A stretch of 64,000 bases of DNA from an uncultured Aureispira sp. Its GTDB lineage: Bacteria > Bacteroidota > Bacteroidia > Chitinophagales > Saprospiraceae. The position numbers were made by a program, and so were the translations under genes. Location of the stretch: NCBI GenBank assembly GCA_905480485.1, contig CAJQQM010000014.1, positions 52,802 through 116,801 on the forward strand, read 5' to 3'. The notes below the pieces were generated by a model. The model saw nothing but the letters and a program-made list of their open reading frames with translations, did not search any database and was not told the origin of the DNA. The first letter of the stretch is position 1. Each line of letters opens with the position of its first letter. Positions 35,133-45,104 of this stretch are shown here, piece after piece.

Positions 35133-36695
35133 TTGAAGAAAATTGATTTGCTCCTTATCAAAAGTTTTGTCCTACCCTTAATAATATGGACATTGGTTGC
35201 TATGTTTATTTTCAATATGCAATTCTTATGGAAGTATATTGATGATATTATAGGAAAAGGGCTAGACTTGTCTATAATTTTAGAATTATTATTCTATCAA
35301 TCCCTAGCCATGATTCCAAGGGCAATGGTTTTTGGCGTTTTAATTGCTTCGGTAATGACATTGGGCAATTTAGCGGAACATTATGAATTGGTTTCGATGA
35401 AAAGTGCCGGACTTTCACTGTTTCGCATCATGTTGCCTTTGCTGTTCTTTGCTGCTACTTTGTCAGTAATATCTTTTGTTTTTTCAAATCTACTGATTCC
35501 GGTAACTGCCCTTAAGTTTAAATCTACCTTACACGATATACGCAAGCAAAAACCTGCCTTGAACTTTGACGAGGGGCAATACAACAACGATTTTAAAAAT
35601 GTATCTATTTATGTTGGCCAAAAAAATAAAGATGGGCGGGTTTTGGAAGGCTTGAAAATTTATGACCATACCGTTGCCGGCGGGTATAAAGGGCAAACTA
35701 ATGCTAAAAAAGGTGGCTTATACTATTCAAAAGATACTATCCACCAAAAAGTCAAACGGCAGATTCAAGATAGTGTAGTATACCAAGACACTGTCATTAA
35801 TCGTTCGTTTTTGGTGGTAAAACTGTCGGATGGTACGCGTTATGAAGAATTAGAAGCCAAGCCCGAAAGGCCAACAGCTTACCCCTTTATGCAAATGAAT
35901 TTTAAGACTTATACCACCCTCTTTGATTTGAGTGAATTTGAGTTTAACGAAACGAACGAAAATTTATTTAAAGGACATTATAGTTTGCTGACAGCAAAAC
36001 AACTCTTGAGGGCAATGGACTCTCTTTACAATAAAAGAGTACAACGGTACACCGTTCTTAAACGAAACGCGGATGCTCTATTTCAATTTAGAAGAGAAGG
36101 TATTGTTCGTACGGATACGAGTGTGCTGCCCCCTGAACGTTATTATAAAAGCTATATCCCGCCAACTTTAACAGCTGATTTGCCTAGTGTCGATACTAAT
36201 TTTGTAAAAATGGGAGCTTGTATTCCTGCGAGTAAAAAAAGTTATATTTATCAGCGCGCCATAGGGTTTTGTCAAAACATCAAAGGCCAAGCACATGGTT
36301 TGGCACAATATCTCAAAACCAACAAACGCATTCATGTTGAACATGAAAATGAAATTCACCAAAAATTTTCATTTGCTTTTGCCTGTCTTTTGTTTTTGTT
36401 TATTGGGGCACCGATGGGGGCTATTATACGAAAAGGGGGGTTTGGTTGGCCAATTTTGGTTGCTATCATCTTTTTTATGTTATTCTTTGTCTTGTTTTTG
36501 GTTGGCAAAAACCTGGCAACCAATTTAGAGATTACTTGTTGGATTGGGTCTTGGCTCCCTAACCTTGTTTTGTTACCCTTTGGATTGTTTTTGACCTACA
36601 AAGCGTTTAACGATTCAAGGGTTATTTATTTCGATAAGTTGATCGCTTTTTTTAGATCAATAGCCTCAAAAGAAAAACGGCTGATTAAAAAATAA
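35133..36695 (+). CDS. LptF/LptG-family lipopolysaccharide export permease
   Basis: 520 residues. Start is a TTG at 35133: the codon directly before it is TAA, and no in-frame ATG occurs until about residue 24, inside the first helix, so TTG is forced. The N-terminus (LPLIIWTLVAMFIFNMQFLWKYIDD) and FGVLIASVMTLGNLAEHYELVSMKSAGLSL are typical of LptF/YjgP. Helices 4-6 lie after about 410 (FACLLFLFIGAPMGAIIRKGGFG). The long periplasmic jellyroll is in between. With LptB it pulls LPS from the inner membrane. PAP2 follows after 7 bases. Confidence 0.88.
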   Translation: MKKIDLLLIKSFVLPLIIWTLVAMFIFNMQFLWKYIDDIIGKGLDLSIILELLFYQSLAMIPRAMVFGVLIASVMTLGNLAEHYELVSMKSAGLSLFRIMLPLLFFAATLSVISFVFSNLLIPVTALKFKSTLHDIRKQKPALNFDEGQYNNDFKNVSIYVGQKNKDGRVLEGLKIYDHTVAGGYKGQTNAKKGGLYYSKDTIHQKVKRQIQDSVVYQDTVINRSFLVVKLSDGTRYEELEAKPERPTAYPFMQMNFKTYTTLFDLSEFEFNETNENLFKGHYSLLTAKQLLRAMDSLYNKRVQRYTVLKRNADALFQFRREGIVRTDTSVLPPERYYKSYIPPTLTADLPSVDTNFVKMGACIPASKKSYIYQRAIGFCQNIKGQAHGLAQYLKTNKRIHVEHENEIHQKFSFAFACLLFLFIGAPMGAIIRKGGFGWPILVAIIFFMLFFVLFLVGKNLATNLEITCWIGSWLPNLVLLPFGLFLTYKAFNDSRVIYFDKLIAFFRSIASKEKRLIKK

Positions 36696-36702
36696 ATGAA
36701 CT

Positions 36703-37392
36703 ATGATAAAGGATCAACTTGATACTTCGTCGGACTCTTTTTTGAACGCAAATATTGTCTATATTTTGCCTTATTTTGTGCTGTGGTCGGCGGCTGTTTT
36801 TTATTTGTTCAACGGTGGAGAAAGAGGGGATGTTATTCAGTTTTTTGCACGCCATCGATCGACCAACAGTAATCATTTTTTTGTATTCTGTTCGAGTCTT
36901 GGAGAGGCATATGCTTATATCATAGCCATTATTGGTTTTTTGTTTGTTGCCTATTCTAAGAGTATAGCCTTTTTATTAAATGCCCTGTTTGTTTTGATAT
37001 TTAGTGGCGCTTTGAAATGGCTATTTCGTCACGAACGTCCTGTTCGTTATTTTAATGATTTATTAGAAGCTCCAGATTTGGCGAATTATATTTCAGATGT
37101 ACCATTACATCAGGGATGGACAACAAGTTTCCCTTCCGGACATACAACCTCTGCATTTGCGTTCTTCTCCCTTTTAGCTTTTTTTATGCCCCGTGCATCA
37201 GGCAAGTTATTATGTCTATTATTGGCTGTTTTGGTGGCCTGTTCTAGAATGTACTTGGTACAGCATTTTCTTAAGGACATTGCTGCAGGTATGATTACAG
37301 GAGGGGGTGTTGCGTTGATAGTATTTGCCATCCACCAAAAAATAGCACAAAGCGTAGAGGGGCATTTGCCAAGGCCAAAACACCTTAACTAA
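36703..37392 (+). CDS. PAP2-family membrane phosphatase
   Basis: 229 residues with about six transmembrane segments. All three PAP2 motifs are present: KWLFRHERP (K-x6-RP), FPSGHTTSAFAFF (PSGH) and SRMYLVQHFLKD (SR-x5-H-x3-D). Members remove phosphate from lipid substrates such as undecaprenyl pyrophosphate or lipid A. It starts 7 bases after the LptF/G-like gene, probably in one operon, so a lipid A or undecaprenyl-carrier role is plausible. Confidence 0.92.
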   Translation: MIKDQLDTSSDSFLNANIVYILPYFVLWSAAVFYLFNGGERGDVIQFFARHRSTNSNHFFVFCSSLGEAYAYIIAIIGFLFVAYSKSIAFLLNALFVLIFSGALKWLFRHERPVRYFNDLLEAPDLANYISDVPLHQGWTTSFPSGHTTSAFAFFSLLAFFMPRASGKLLCLLLAVLVACSRMYLVQHFLKDIAAGMITGGGVALIVFAIHQKIAQSVEGHLPRPKHLN

Positions 37393-37393
37393 A

Positions 37394-37415
37394 AAATGAG
37401 GCCGAAGCCTCATTT
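37394..37415. terminator. Bidirectional terminator between PAP2 and SPFH genes
   Basis: AAATGAGGC pairs with GCCTCATTT around CGAA, flanked by A and T runs, in the 34-base gap between two convergent genes. Confidence 0.75.
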
Positions 37416-37426
37416 ATATGGTATGA

Positions 37427-38410
37427 TTACAAGATGTTGTCAATATTTTTGTCAATATCCAAAATGCTTTTTTCTTTTTCCGCAAAGGACAAATCATGAA
37501 TTGATTGTTGGCGCTCTTTACTCAGTTCTGATATTTTATCAGCCATCAAATTGCCTTCCATCAATTGTTGTTGAAGGTTTTGAAGATTGCCTGGAGAATA
37601 AGGTACAATGATAGAACTATTTTTCTCACCTATTTCTTTGATCGTGTCATAATGCTGCGTCAATAAGACAAATTGCATAATTTCGATGGGTGAAACGCCT
37701 TGTAAGGTATTGCTAAAATCCTCAACAGAATCGGCAAAACCTTTAATGATAGCTAATCGCTGTTCAGCGACACCTTCCCCTTGCAGTCGTTTTGATTCTT
37801 TGTCGGCTTCAGCGTCTAAAATTTTAGCAATTTTACGACCTTCTGAATCTTCGGTAATTGCTTCTTTGTTGCGCTTGGCAGCATTGATTCTATTCATAGA
37901 TTCCTTAACTAGGGCGTCGGGGTCGATGTCCGTGATTAAGGTCTTTACGATTTTGTACCCGTATTTGTCCATATGTTCTGAAAGTTCTGCCTTCACGGCT
38001 GTCGCGATATCGTCTTTGCGAGAAAAGACATCGTCAAGGTCAAGCTTTGGTACTTCAGCCCGTACGGTATCAAAAATATAAGAGGAGATCTGTCCATAAG
38101 GGTCATCTAATTCATAAAACGCTTCTTGTACTTTGTTTTTCATGATTTGAACATGTACCGAAACTTGTAATTTGACAAATACATCATCGTTGGTTTTTGT
38201 TTCAATCTGAATATCTAATTGCTGTACTTTTAGGTTAACCGTACCCGAAACAGATTCTAAGAAAGGGATGCAGAAGTTGATGCCGGGATGTAGGACGCGA
38301 TTAAAACTACCCAATCGCTGAACAATTTTAGCAGTCTTTTCTTGGACGATTTTGATGGTCGAAAAAAGAACAAAAAATAAGAAAAGACCAATGGCAATGG
38401 CTGGATACAT
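37427..38410 (-). CDS. SPFH/band 7 (stomatin-like) membrane protein
   Basis: 327 residues. One N-terminal helix (MYPAIAIGLFLFFVLFSTI) is followed by the SPFH domain (VQRLGSFNRVLHPGINFCIPFLESV, LDIQIETKTNDDVFVKLQVSVHV, GYKIVKTLITDIDPD) and a helical tail rich in Ala/Lys/Glu (INAAKRNKEAI, LDAEADKESKRLQGEGVAEQRLAII). Such proteins form large cage-like membrane rings and often work with FtsH or NfeD partners; no NfeD gene is adjacent. Length and motifs are normal for the family. Confidence 0.9.
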   Translation of the reverse strand: MYPAIAIGLFLFFVLFSTIKIVQEKTAKIVQRLGSFNRVLHPGINFCIPFLESVSGTVNLKVQQLDIQIETKTNDDVFVKLQVSVHVQIMKNKVQEAFYELDDPYGQISSYIFDTVRAEVPKLDLDDVFSRKDDIATAVKAELSEHMDKYGYKIVKTLITDIDPDALVKESMNRINAAKRNKEAITEDSEGRKIAKILDAEADKESKRLQGEGVAEQRLAIIKGFADSVEDFSNTLQGVSPIEIMQFVLLTQHYDTIKEIGEKNSSIIVPYSPGNLQNLQQQLMEGNLMADKISELSKERQQSIHDLSFAEKEKSILDIDKNIDNIL

Positions 38411-38571
38411 ATGTAGTATTATTTAAAGGTGATAAAATGACACGAAAGCGATAGGCTAACAAAAAAAAATTGGTATTTTTAGTTTGATGAAGTTGAAAAA
38501 AAATTAAATTCAAGCTTTACCAATATACTAATTAATGCTATAAATAGCTTTAGAGTTCCCAAATTGTTTAA

Positions 38572-38874
38572 ATGATGCGTTATTTTTTATTCATTCTTTC
38601 GTTGACTATCCTAATGTGGGCTTGTTCGAATGCCCCTCAAAACTCCGGTATAGTAAATGGTAAATCCATCTTTATGTCTAAGTGCATTACCTGTCACGGG
38701 GCTAATGGACGCATGGGTTTAAACGGAGCAGTAGCCTTGCCCGATTCAGATTTAACCTTGTCTCAACGGATGACTGTTGTGGACAAAGGCCGTAAAATCA
38801 TGCCAGCATTTAACGCTATTTTAAGCCAAGAAGAGATAGAAGCTGTATCCAAGTACACCCTCACGCTCAAATAA
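38572..38874 (+). CDS. Small monohaem cytochrome c lipoprotein
   Basis: 100 residues. The N-terminus MMRYFLFILSLTILMWACS is a lipoprotein-like signal. The haem site is CITCHG at about residues 38-43, and a distal Met ligand is probably in KIMPAFNAILSQEEIEAVSKYT, the class I cytochrome c pattern. It would carry electrons at the membrane outer face. A deacetylase gene starts 6 bases later. Confidence 0.9.
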   Translation: MMRYFLFILSLTILMWACSNAPQNSGIVNGKSIFMSKCITCHGANGRMGLNGAVALPDSDLTLSQRMTVVDKGRKIMPAFNAILSQEEIEAVSKYTLTLK

Positions 38875-38880
38875 ACGGCT

Positions 38881-39504
38881 ATGTTCTACACAGTACAAAC
38901 TCCGCAGTTTATTCAGCATCTTCTTAGTGGGCTTACCTGGTTTTTGCCTTCCGCATCGGGCAAACGTTTGTATTTAACGTTTGACGATGGTCCGATACCG
39001 GAATTGACGCCTTGGGTTTTAGCGCAACTAAAAGCCTATAATGCCAAAGCAACTTTTTTTTGTGTGGGGGCCAATGTTCAAAAACATCCAAGTATTTATC
39101 AATCTATTCTTGATCAAGGACATGCTGTGGGTAACCATACGTTTAGTCATTGCAACGGTTGGAAAAAATCGGCTAATTTGTACCTGGAAGAGGTGCAACA
39201 ATGCTCTAAGTTTGTACAATCTAATTTATTCAGACCTCCTTACGGGAAATTAACGCCTAGGCAATATCGACGCTTGAAAAAACAGTACAATATTATAATG
39301 TGGGATGTTATAGCCGGCGATTTTGATGCTCGGCTAAGTGCTCAACAATGTTTAGAAAATATATTGAATAATGCTAAAAGTGGGTCGATAGTTGTCTTGC
39401 ACGACAGCCTAAAAGCTAAACAGAAATTAATCGAAGTATTACCGCTAGTGCTTGCGCATTATCAACGGCAAGGTTATGCATTTGATTCTATAGTTTTACC
39501 CTGA
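38881..39504 (+). CDS. Polysaccharide deacetylase (NodB homology)
   Basis: 207 residues. NodB motifs in order: YLTFDDGPIPELTPWV (motif 1, catalytic Asp and metal Asp), GNHTFSH (metal His pair), FRPPYGKLT (motif 3), MWDVIAGDFD (motif 4) and VVLHDS (motif 5). It removes N-acetyl groups from peptidoglycan or exported polysaccharides. The last 31 bases overlap the end of the minus-strand membrane protein gene. It shares its operon with the cytochrome gene. Confidence 0.92.
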   Translation: MFYTVQTPQFIQHLLSGLTWFLPSASGKRLYLTFDDGPIPELTPWVLAQLKAYNAKATFFCVGANVQKHPSIYQSILDQGHAVGNHTFSHCNGWKKSANLYLEEVQQCSKFVQSNLFRPPYGKLTPRQYRRLKKQYNIIMWDVIAGDFDARLSAQQCLENILNNAKSGSIVVLHDSLKAKQKLIEVLPLVLAHYQRQGYAFDSIVLP

Positions 39505-40871
39505 TTTTTTTTGGCATCAAGCATAATTATCAATGCGGTAATATAGAAGGGTAGGCAAGGTATTTTGTAACGCGCAAGGGCTCCAAAATTAAAGGCCGTG
39601 AACCCCACACAAAAAGCGAAAATAATCGAGAAGGTTAGGCAAAACAGAATAACAGGATTGGATAGGCTGATTCGGACGATGTTAAGAATGCCTACTTTGA
39701 AAAAGACATAAATAGTAAAGCCCAGCGTAACAAATGCTTCCAACACGGAGGGAAGTAAAATTAATTTTTTGGTTTCCCATAAAAAAGGTCTAAATAGGGT
39801 TACGATTACTGCCTTTGGAAATACGCGCAATAAGCCCGACATAGACGGATCAATGTCTCCAAGATCATAGCCACTTCCTCCATCTCTTTCCGTGCTCAGT
39901 TTTAGCCACCACTGCACTTTGTTGGCTTCTTCCAAAAAACCTTCTAGTGTAAATTGGCTGTAGGATTCTCCTAGTTTCTGAAGGGCAAATAATCCAACTG
40001 CGGCCCCCGTAATAAAAAATAAAGGACTTGCTACCTTACGTAAGATAGAGTTACGTATTTTATTTTTGTACATAAAAAATATCCACAACAACGAGGCAGG
40101 TGCTATCGATGCAAAAACATAAATTTTGATGCTTTGCATCAGAAAAGTACCGAATAAGATTAAAAATACGGAACGAAGAACCTTTTTTTGTTTACTAATG
40201 AATAAGTAGTAAATGCCATTTATAAACAGACCTAGGCCAGCCAATACGATAGAATCTTTCATAATGCCCGTGCCCCAAAAGCATAATGAAGGAAGAAATA
40301 AAATAGGAAAGGCCAAGGTGCGGTGTAAGTGCGGATATAAGTTGTAAAAGACTCTATAAATCCCCCAACATCCCATGAAACTTACAAAAGTAATGGCAAA
40401 AGAAGTTCCTATATAGGTTCCGAGCCCAAAGGGGCTCATAAATGCCCCTAGTTTGATAACCATTGCCTCTTTTGGTTTGGTAAAAATCCCTCGATAGGTC
40501 AGATAAGAATGTGTAGACAAATCCCAATCATAAAAATCTTTAAAAATGATTTCATAAGCAGCGCCTGGATTACTAAACAGGGCATTAAAGGTGTCATTGA
40601 TCCCGAAATAATAAAAGTAAGTATCGCCATAACCATAATAATATTGGTACATAAAAGCGGATAGAAGGGCGCCGACAAGGCGTATAACAAGGGCAGGCAT
40701 AAAATAGCGATACACAACCGACCCTTTGTAATGTTTGTTGCGAAAACGCAGCGCGATAAGCACCCACATCAATATGAAAAAGGGGAGGAGTATATAGTCA
40801 GTACTAAAAATTATTTGCCATACAACTAAGAACATAAAACTAAAGATGTATTTTGTGCCAAAGGCTTCCAA
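39474..40871 (-). CDS. Multi-pass membrane protein, unrecognised
   Basis: 465 residues with roughly 10-12 hydrophobic helices. No family was recognised with confidence. An early extracytoplasmic loop reads YGYGDTYFYYFGINDTFNALF, and a later loop is KLSTERDGGSGYDLGDIDPSMSG. Length, helix pattern and the neighbouring deacetylase and GT4 glycosyltransferase suggest a polysaccharide polymerase, ligase or GT-C-like enzyme; this is inference. It converges with the deacetylase (31-base overlap) and diverges from the glycosyltransferase with a 28-base gap, so promoters there must overlap. M13 is an alternative start. Confidence 0.7.
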   Translation of the reverse strand: MEAFGTKYIFSFMFLVVWQIIFSTDYILLPFFILMWVLIALRFRNKHYKGSVVYRYFMPALVIRLVGALLSAFMYQYYYGYGDTYFYYFGINDTFNALFSNPGAAYEIIFKDFYDWDLSTHSYLTYRGIFTKPKEAMVIKLGAFMSPFGLGTYIGTSFAITFVSFMGCWGIYRVFYNLYPHLHRTLAFPILFLPSLCFWGTGIMKDSIVLAGLGLFINGIYYLFISKQKKVLRSVFLILFGTFLMQSIKIYVFASIAPASLLWIFFMYKNKIRNSILRKVASPLFFITGAAVGLFALQKLGESYSQFTLEGFLEEANKVQWWLKLSTERDGGSGYDLGDIDPSMSGLLRVFPKAVIVTLFRPFLWETKKLILLPSVLEAFVTLGFTIYVFFKVGILNIVRISLSNPVILFCLTFSIIFAFCVGFTAFNFGALARYKIPCLPFYITALIIMLDAKKNQGKTIESNA

Positions 40872-40899
40872 ACAGACGATAATAGTTAAAGATACTAAA

Positions 40900-42021
40900 A
40901 TGGTAAAGAATCAGTTGAAAATTGCTATTGTTCTTAATACAACTTGGAATATTTATAATTTCAGGTTGGGCTTAATCAAACAACTGATAAAAGAAGGACA
41001 TCAGGTTTTTGCTGTTGCACCCACTGATGATTATGTAGAAGAAGTTGAGGCTACAGGCTGTAAACATATTGCCTTAAAACATTTATCACGAAAGGGGGTC
41101 AACCCGCTTAAAGATTTGAGGCTTTGTTTCGAACTGTATCAGTTGTATTCCAAGCAGCAGTTCGATTATATTTTACATTATACCATCAAGCCCAATATTT
41201 ATGGTACAATAGCAGCTGGATTTTCGGGACGCAAATCGATGGCAACGGTTACGGGCTTAGGCTATAGTTTTATGAAAGAGGGCTTCGTGCATAAAATTGT
41301 CAAAAAGCTGTATGCTTTTGCTTTTCGGTATTCAGATAAAGTTGCTTTTCAAAATAGAGATGATTTAGCATTGTTTACCCAGTTGAATTTAAGTACTGTC
41401 TCTAAGTCTATTCTAATTAAAGGTTCGGGGGTAAATACTTCTTTTTTTAGTCCTATGCCTAAAAATAGGAATGAACAGGGGCCTGTTTTTTTGTTTGTAG
41501 GTCGTCTATTGTATGACAAAGGAGTTCGAGAGTTGTTTGAGGCAGCAAAAATTTTGAAGCAAAGTGTAGCGATTGCTCAGGTTTGGGTAGTCGGTGCAAT
41601 TGACAAAGGCAACCCTTCGGCAATTACAGACAAACTAGTACAGGAGTATGTACAGAAAGATATTATCAACTATATGGGGCAATCAGATGATGTTCGCTCG
41701 ATTATGAGTAATGCAGATGTCGTTGTGTTGCCTTCGTATCGAGAGGGGCTTCCACGTGTTATGCTCGAAAGCCTTTCGATGGCCAAACCTGTAATTACGA
41801 CGGATGCACCAGGCTGTAAAGAAACAGTTATACATCAGCATAATGGATGGATGGTGGCAGTTGCCGACGCGGCTGACTTGGCGAAGGCTATGATAGCCAT
41901 GGCCAAGATGCCTAAAGCAATGTTAGAACAAATGGGAGCAGCAGGGCGAACGATGGCATTAAAAGAGTTTGATGAACATGTTATTATTGACCAATACCTA
42001 CGTATAATAGCTGATATCTAA
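40900..42021 (+). CDS. GT4-family glycosyltransferase
   Basis: 373 residues from the ATG at 40900 (MVKNQLKIAIVLNTTWNIYNF); the ORF track starts 18 codons upstream, overlapping the divergent gene's start. The N-terminal domain has the YILHYTIKPNIYGTIAAGFSG segment typical of GT4 enzymes such as PglA; the C-terminal GT-B domain has GPVFLFVGRLLYDKGVRELFEA and the E-x7-E motif in YREGLPRVMLESLSMAKPVI. It likely transfers a sugar to an undecaprenyl-linked glycan at the cytoplasmic membrane. Acceptor and donor are unknown. Confidence 0.9.
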   Translation: MVKNQLKIAIVLNTTWNIYNFRLGLIKQLIKEGHQVFAVAPTDDYVEEVEATGCKHIALKHLSRKGVNPLKDLRLCFELYQLYSKQQFDYILHYTIKPNIYGTIAAGFSGRKSMATVTGLGYSFMKEGFVHKIVKKLYAFAFRYSDKVAFQNRDDLALFTQLNLSTVSKSILIKGSGVNTSFFSPMPKNRNEQGPVFLFVGRLLYDKGVRELFEAAKILKQSVAIAQVWVVGAIDKGNPSAITDKLVQEYVQKDIINYMGQSDDVRSIMSNADVVVLPSYREGLPRVMLESLSMAKPVITTDAPGCKETVIHQHNGWMVAVADAADLAKAMIAMAKMPKAMLEQMGAAGRTMALKEFDEHVIIDQYLRIIADI

Positions 42022-42051
42022 AAAAAAATGCCAGTCGAAACTGGCATTTTT
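42021..42051. terminator. Bidirectional terminator between GT4 gene and clpC
   Basis: AAAAATGCCAG pairs with CTGGCATTTTT around TCGAAA, in the 39-base gap between convergent genes. Confidence 0.85.
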
Positions 42052-42060
42052 AAATTTTGA

Positions 42061-44607
42061 TTATTTTTTACTCGTTTTTCGCTTCTTTTTAACATTGATG
42101 ATCACATTTTCATCTTCTCCAAGGGAGGCAATAAGCGTACTGCCTTCTTTTAGACTTTCTTTGTTGTTAAGAATGTATTCCGCAAGTGGGTCTTCCAAGT
42201 ATTTCTGAATAGCCCTATTGAGCGGACGTGCCCCAAATTGAGGGTCATAGCCTTTGTCAGACAAAAATGCTTTGGTCTTGGCGTCAAGTTCTAGCGCATA
42301 GCCCAATTCTTTGATTCTTCCAAAAAGGTCTTTTAAAGTTATATCAATAATATCAAAAATGTTTTCTTTATTAAGACTATTAAAGACGACTATATCATCA
42401 ATTCTATTCAAGAATTCGGGTGAAAAAGTACGTTTTAGGGCGCCTTGAATAACCATTTTAGCATTTTCAACAGTACTTTCAGATCGGGTTTTTGTATTAA
42501 AACCTACTCCTTGTCCAAAATCTTTCAATTTTCGAGCCCCGACATTTGAGGTCATGATGATCAATGTATTTTTAAAATCAACTTTTCTTCCCAAACCGTC
42601 CGTCAGTTGGCCATCATCTAATACTTGCAACAAGATATTAAAGATATCTGGGTGTGCTTTTTCGATTTCATCCAAAAGAATAACAGAATAGGGCTTGCGT
42701 CTAACTTTTTCGGTTAATTGTCCACCTTCTTCATAACCTACATAGCCCGGAGGCGCCCCGATAAGTCGACTTACGGCAAATTTCTCCATGTACTCACTCA
42801 TGTCAATTCGGATTAAAGAATCTTCAGAAGTGAACAGTTTACGCGCCAATACCTTTGCTAGTTCTGTCTTACCTACTCCAGTTGGGCCCAAGAAAATAAA
42901 GGTTCCAATAGGTTTGTTCGGATCTTTTAAGCCCACTCTATTTCGCTGAATGGCTTTTGTTACTTTAACAATTGCTTCTTCTTGGCCTATCACTTCACCT
43001 TCAAGATCATTGGTCAAGCTCAATAATTTTTTGCTTTCGTTTTCGGCAACACTACTTACAGGAATCCCCGTCATCATCGATACTACTTCAGCAATATCTT
43101 CTTCTTCTACAGGATAGCGTTTGGTTTTGGATTCCTCATCCCACTGCTTTTTGGCTTGCTCTAACTGACGAATTAACTTAGATTCTTTGTCGCGATAATT
43201 AGCTGCCTTTTCGTATTCTTGGTCTCGAACAGCTTGATTTTTATGTTCTTTGGTCGTTTCGATTTCATCTTCTAACTGAACAATATGCTTCGGAACGTGA
43301 ATGTTTTTGAGGTGTACACGTGCACCTACTTCGTCCATTACGTCAATAGCTTTGTCGGGTAGGAAACGGTCAGAAATATATCGAGCACTGAGTTTTACAC
43401 ATGCTTCGATAGCGTCTTGAGAATAGATTACATGATGAAACTCTTCGTATTTTTCTTTAATGTTACTCAAGATGTGAATCGCTTCTTCGGGTGTAGGAGG
43501 CTCAATGATCACTTTTTGGAAGCGTCGGTCGAGAGCACCGTCTTTTTCAATGTATTGACGGTATTCGTCTAAGGTAGAAGCACCTATACACTGTAGTTCA
43601 CCTCTAGCTAAAGCGGGCTTGAATATGTTAGAGGCATCTAATGATCCGGTGGCACCGCCTGCCCCAACAATTGTATGTATCTCATCGATAAACAAAATGA
43701 CATCTCTAGATTTTTCTAATTCTGTCATGATTGCTTTCATTCTTTCTTCAAACTGACCTCTGTATTTAGTGCCCGCTACCAAAGCGGCCAAATCAAGCAT
43801 AACAATACGTTTGTTGAATAGTGTACGCGATACTTTACGTTGATAAATACGAAGTGCCAAACCCTCAACAACAGCAGTTTTACCAACTCCAGGTTCGCCG
43901 ATCAAAATAGGGTTGTTTTTCTTGCGACGGGAAAGGATTTGAGAAACGCGTTCAATTTCTACCTCGCGACCAATAATAGGATCGAGTTTTGACTCCTCAG
44001 CCAATTTGGAAATATCTCGTCCAAAATTATCAAGTACCGGTGTATGCGACTTGCTTTTGCCACGACTCCTAGAGCTACTTGATCCACTATCACCTTCACG
44101 CATTTCATCATCTTCTTCAAATTCGTCAGGAACATCTGAAGTGATATCAGGATTGATTTCGGTGCCCACATATTCGAGTTCCGTCTTGAAACTTTCGTAG
44201 CTTACGTCAAATTGTAGCAGTACTCGTGCCGCTAAGTTGTCTTTGTGTTTCAAAACCGAAAGTAAGATGTGTTCAGTACCGATAATTTCGCTTTTAAGAA
44301 GCTTAGCTTCTAAAAAAGTTACCTTTAATACTTTTTCGGCTTGTTTCGTCAGGGGCAAATTGCCAATATTATAAGAAGTAGGCAATTTGTCTGACTGATT
44401 GTTTATAGAATCTTCTATAGCTTCGGAAAGTTGCTTAGAGTCTATGTGAAGCGATTCTAGGACACGGACAGCCAAGCTACTCGGTTCTCTCAGTACCCCA
44501 AGAAGCAAGTGTTCGGTGCCGATATAATCATGGCCAAACTTGAGCGCTTCCTCTCTAGAGTGAGAAATAATCTCTTTGACCTTTGGTGAGAATCTGTTGT
44601 TAGGCAT
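42061..44607 (-). CDS. clpC: ATP-dependent Clp protease ATPase subunit ClpC
   Basis: 848 residues. The two-repeat Clp N-domain (residues 1-150, with [11 protein letters not shown] and [11 protein letters not shown]) is followed by an acidic, Ser-rich linker (about 155-190), a first AAA module (Walker A GEPGVGKT at 237-244), a UVR-like coiled-coil ([20 protein letters not shown]) and a second AAA module (GPTGVGKT). The ClpP-docking tripeptide is probably VGF in GQGVGFNTK. It unfolds and feeds proteins to ClpP. A -7 box and an inverted repeat lie just upstream. Confidence 0.95.
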   Translation of the reverse strand: MPNNRFSPKVKEIISHSREEALKFGHDYIGTEHLLLGVLREPSSLAVRVLESLHIDSKQLSEAIEDSINNQSDKLPTSYNIGNLPLTKQAEKVLKVTFLEAKLLKSEIIGTEHILLSVLKHKDNLAARVLLQFDVSYESFKTELEYVGTEINPDITSDVPDEFEEDDEMREGDSGSSSSRSRGKSKSHTPVLDNFGRDISKLAEESKLDPIIGREVEIERVSQILSRRKKNNPILIGEPGVGKTAVVEGLALRIYQRKVSRTLFNKRIVMLDLAALVAGTKYRGQFEERMKAIMTELEKSRDVILFIDEIHTIVGAGGATGSLDASNIFKPALARGELQCIGASTLDEYRQYIEKDGALDRRFQKVIIEPPTPEEAIHILSNIKEKYEEFHHVIYSQDAIEACVKLSARYISDRFLPDKAIDVMDEVGARVHLKNIHVPKHIVQLEDEIETTKEHKNQAVRDQEYEKAANYRDKESKLIRQLEQAKKQWDEESKTKRYPVEEEDIAEVVSMMTGIPVSSVAENESKKLLSLTNDLEGEVIGQEEAIVKVTKAIQRNRVGLKDPNKPIGTFIFLGPTGVGKTELAKVLARKLFTSEDSLIRIDMSEYMEKFAVSRLIGAPPGYVGYEEGGQLTEKVRRKPYSVILLDEIEKAHPDIFNILLQVLDDGQLTDGLGRKVDFKNTLIIMTSNVGARKLKDFGQGVGFNTKTRSESTVENAKMVIQGALKRTFSPEFLNRIDDIVVFNSLNKENIFDIIDITLKDLFGRIKELGYALELDAKTKAFLSDKGYDPQFGARPLNRAIQKYLEDPLAEYILNNKESLKEGSTLIASLGEDENVIINVKKKRKTSKK

Positions 44608-44634
44608 ATTTTATGAATATTATGAGTTATTTAA

Positions 44635-44699
44635 ATTTCTAATAATGTTATTTAACAAAGATATTAATTTAAAACATTTCTAATAATTTTGTTAAATAA
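44635..44699. repeat. Direct and inverted repeats overlapping the clpC promoter
   Basis: ATTTCTAATAAT occurs twice (44635-44646 and 44676-44687). TTATTTAACAAA (44648-44659) has its exact inverse complement TTTGTTAAATAA at 44688-44699. The left inverted arm overlaps the -7 box of the clpC promoter, so these could be a regulator-binding site. Confidence 0.5.
44656..44663 (-). promoter_or_regulatory. -7 box of the clpC promoter
   Basis: On the minus strand the sequence is TATCTTTG, an exact TAnnTTTG, 48 bases before the clpC ATG. The -33 region has no clean TTTG. Confidence 0.5.
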
Positions 44700-45104
44700 T
44701 TTACGGCTATTCGCATTAAATAGAATTGATCGTTTAATTTTAAATTTTATTTAATTTTATGCTACTATTAAAACATAAAAAGTAGATTATGGTTGAGTAT
44801 TAATGGTATAGGAGTATGATTAACTAAATGATTTGTGTAGCAAAGTTGCTGATTTATTTATCCCCTAAAATAGTGCCAAGCTAAATTTTGTGGTTTTTGT
44901 AGAAAAATCATTACATTAGCTTCTGTGACACTATGATTTTAAAAGGATTTATTTTAGACTGGCATCTAAAATATTGCATTACAGATAATTAAATAAACTA
45001 TTGGCTCAAATGATCGCTTTATTATCTTGTTACACTTAACTGTTTAATACAGTTGGACCTTGATTAAAAATTAACAAATAACAGAATTAGAAATAGAACT
45101 ATTT

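Larger units (their letters stand above)
44608..45104. other. 497-base clpC/STAS intergenic region
   Basis: Very AT-rich and without a supported ORF. On the clpC side it carries the direct and inverted repeats described separately. On the other side AACTGTTTAATACAGTT (45038-45054) is a 5-bp palindrome-like hairpin about 50 bases before the STAS gene. Confidence 0.5.
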
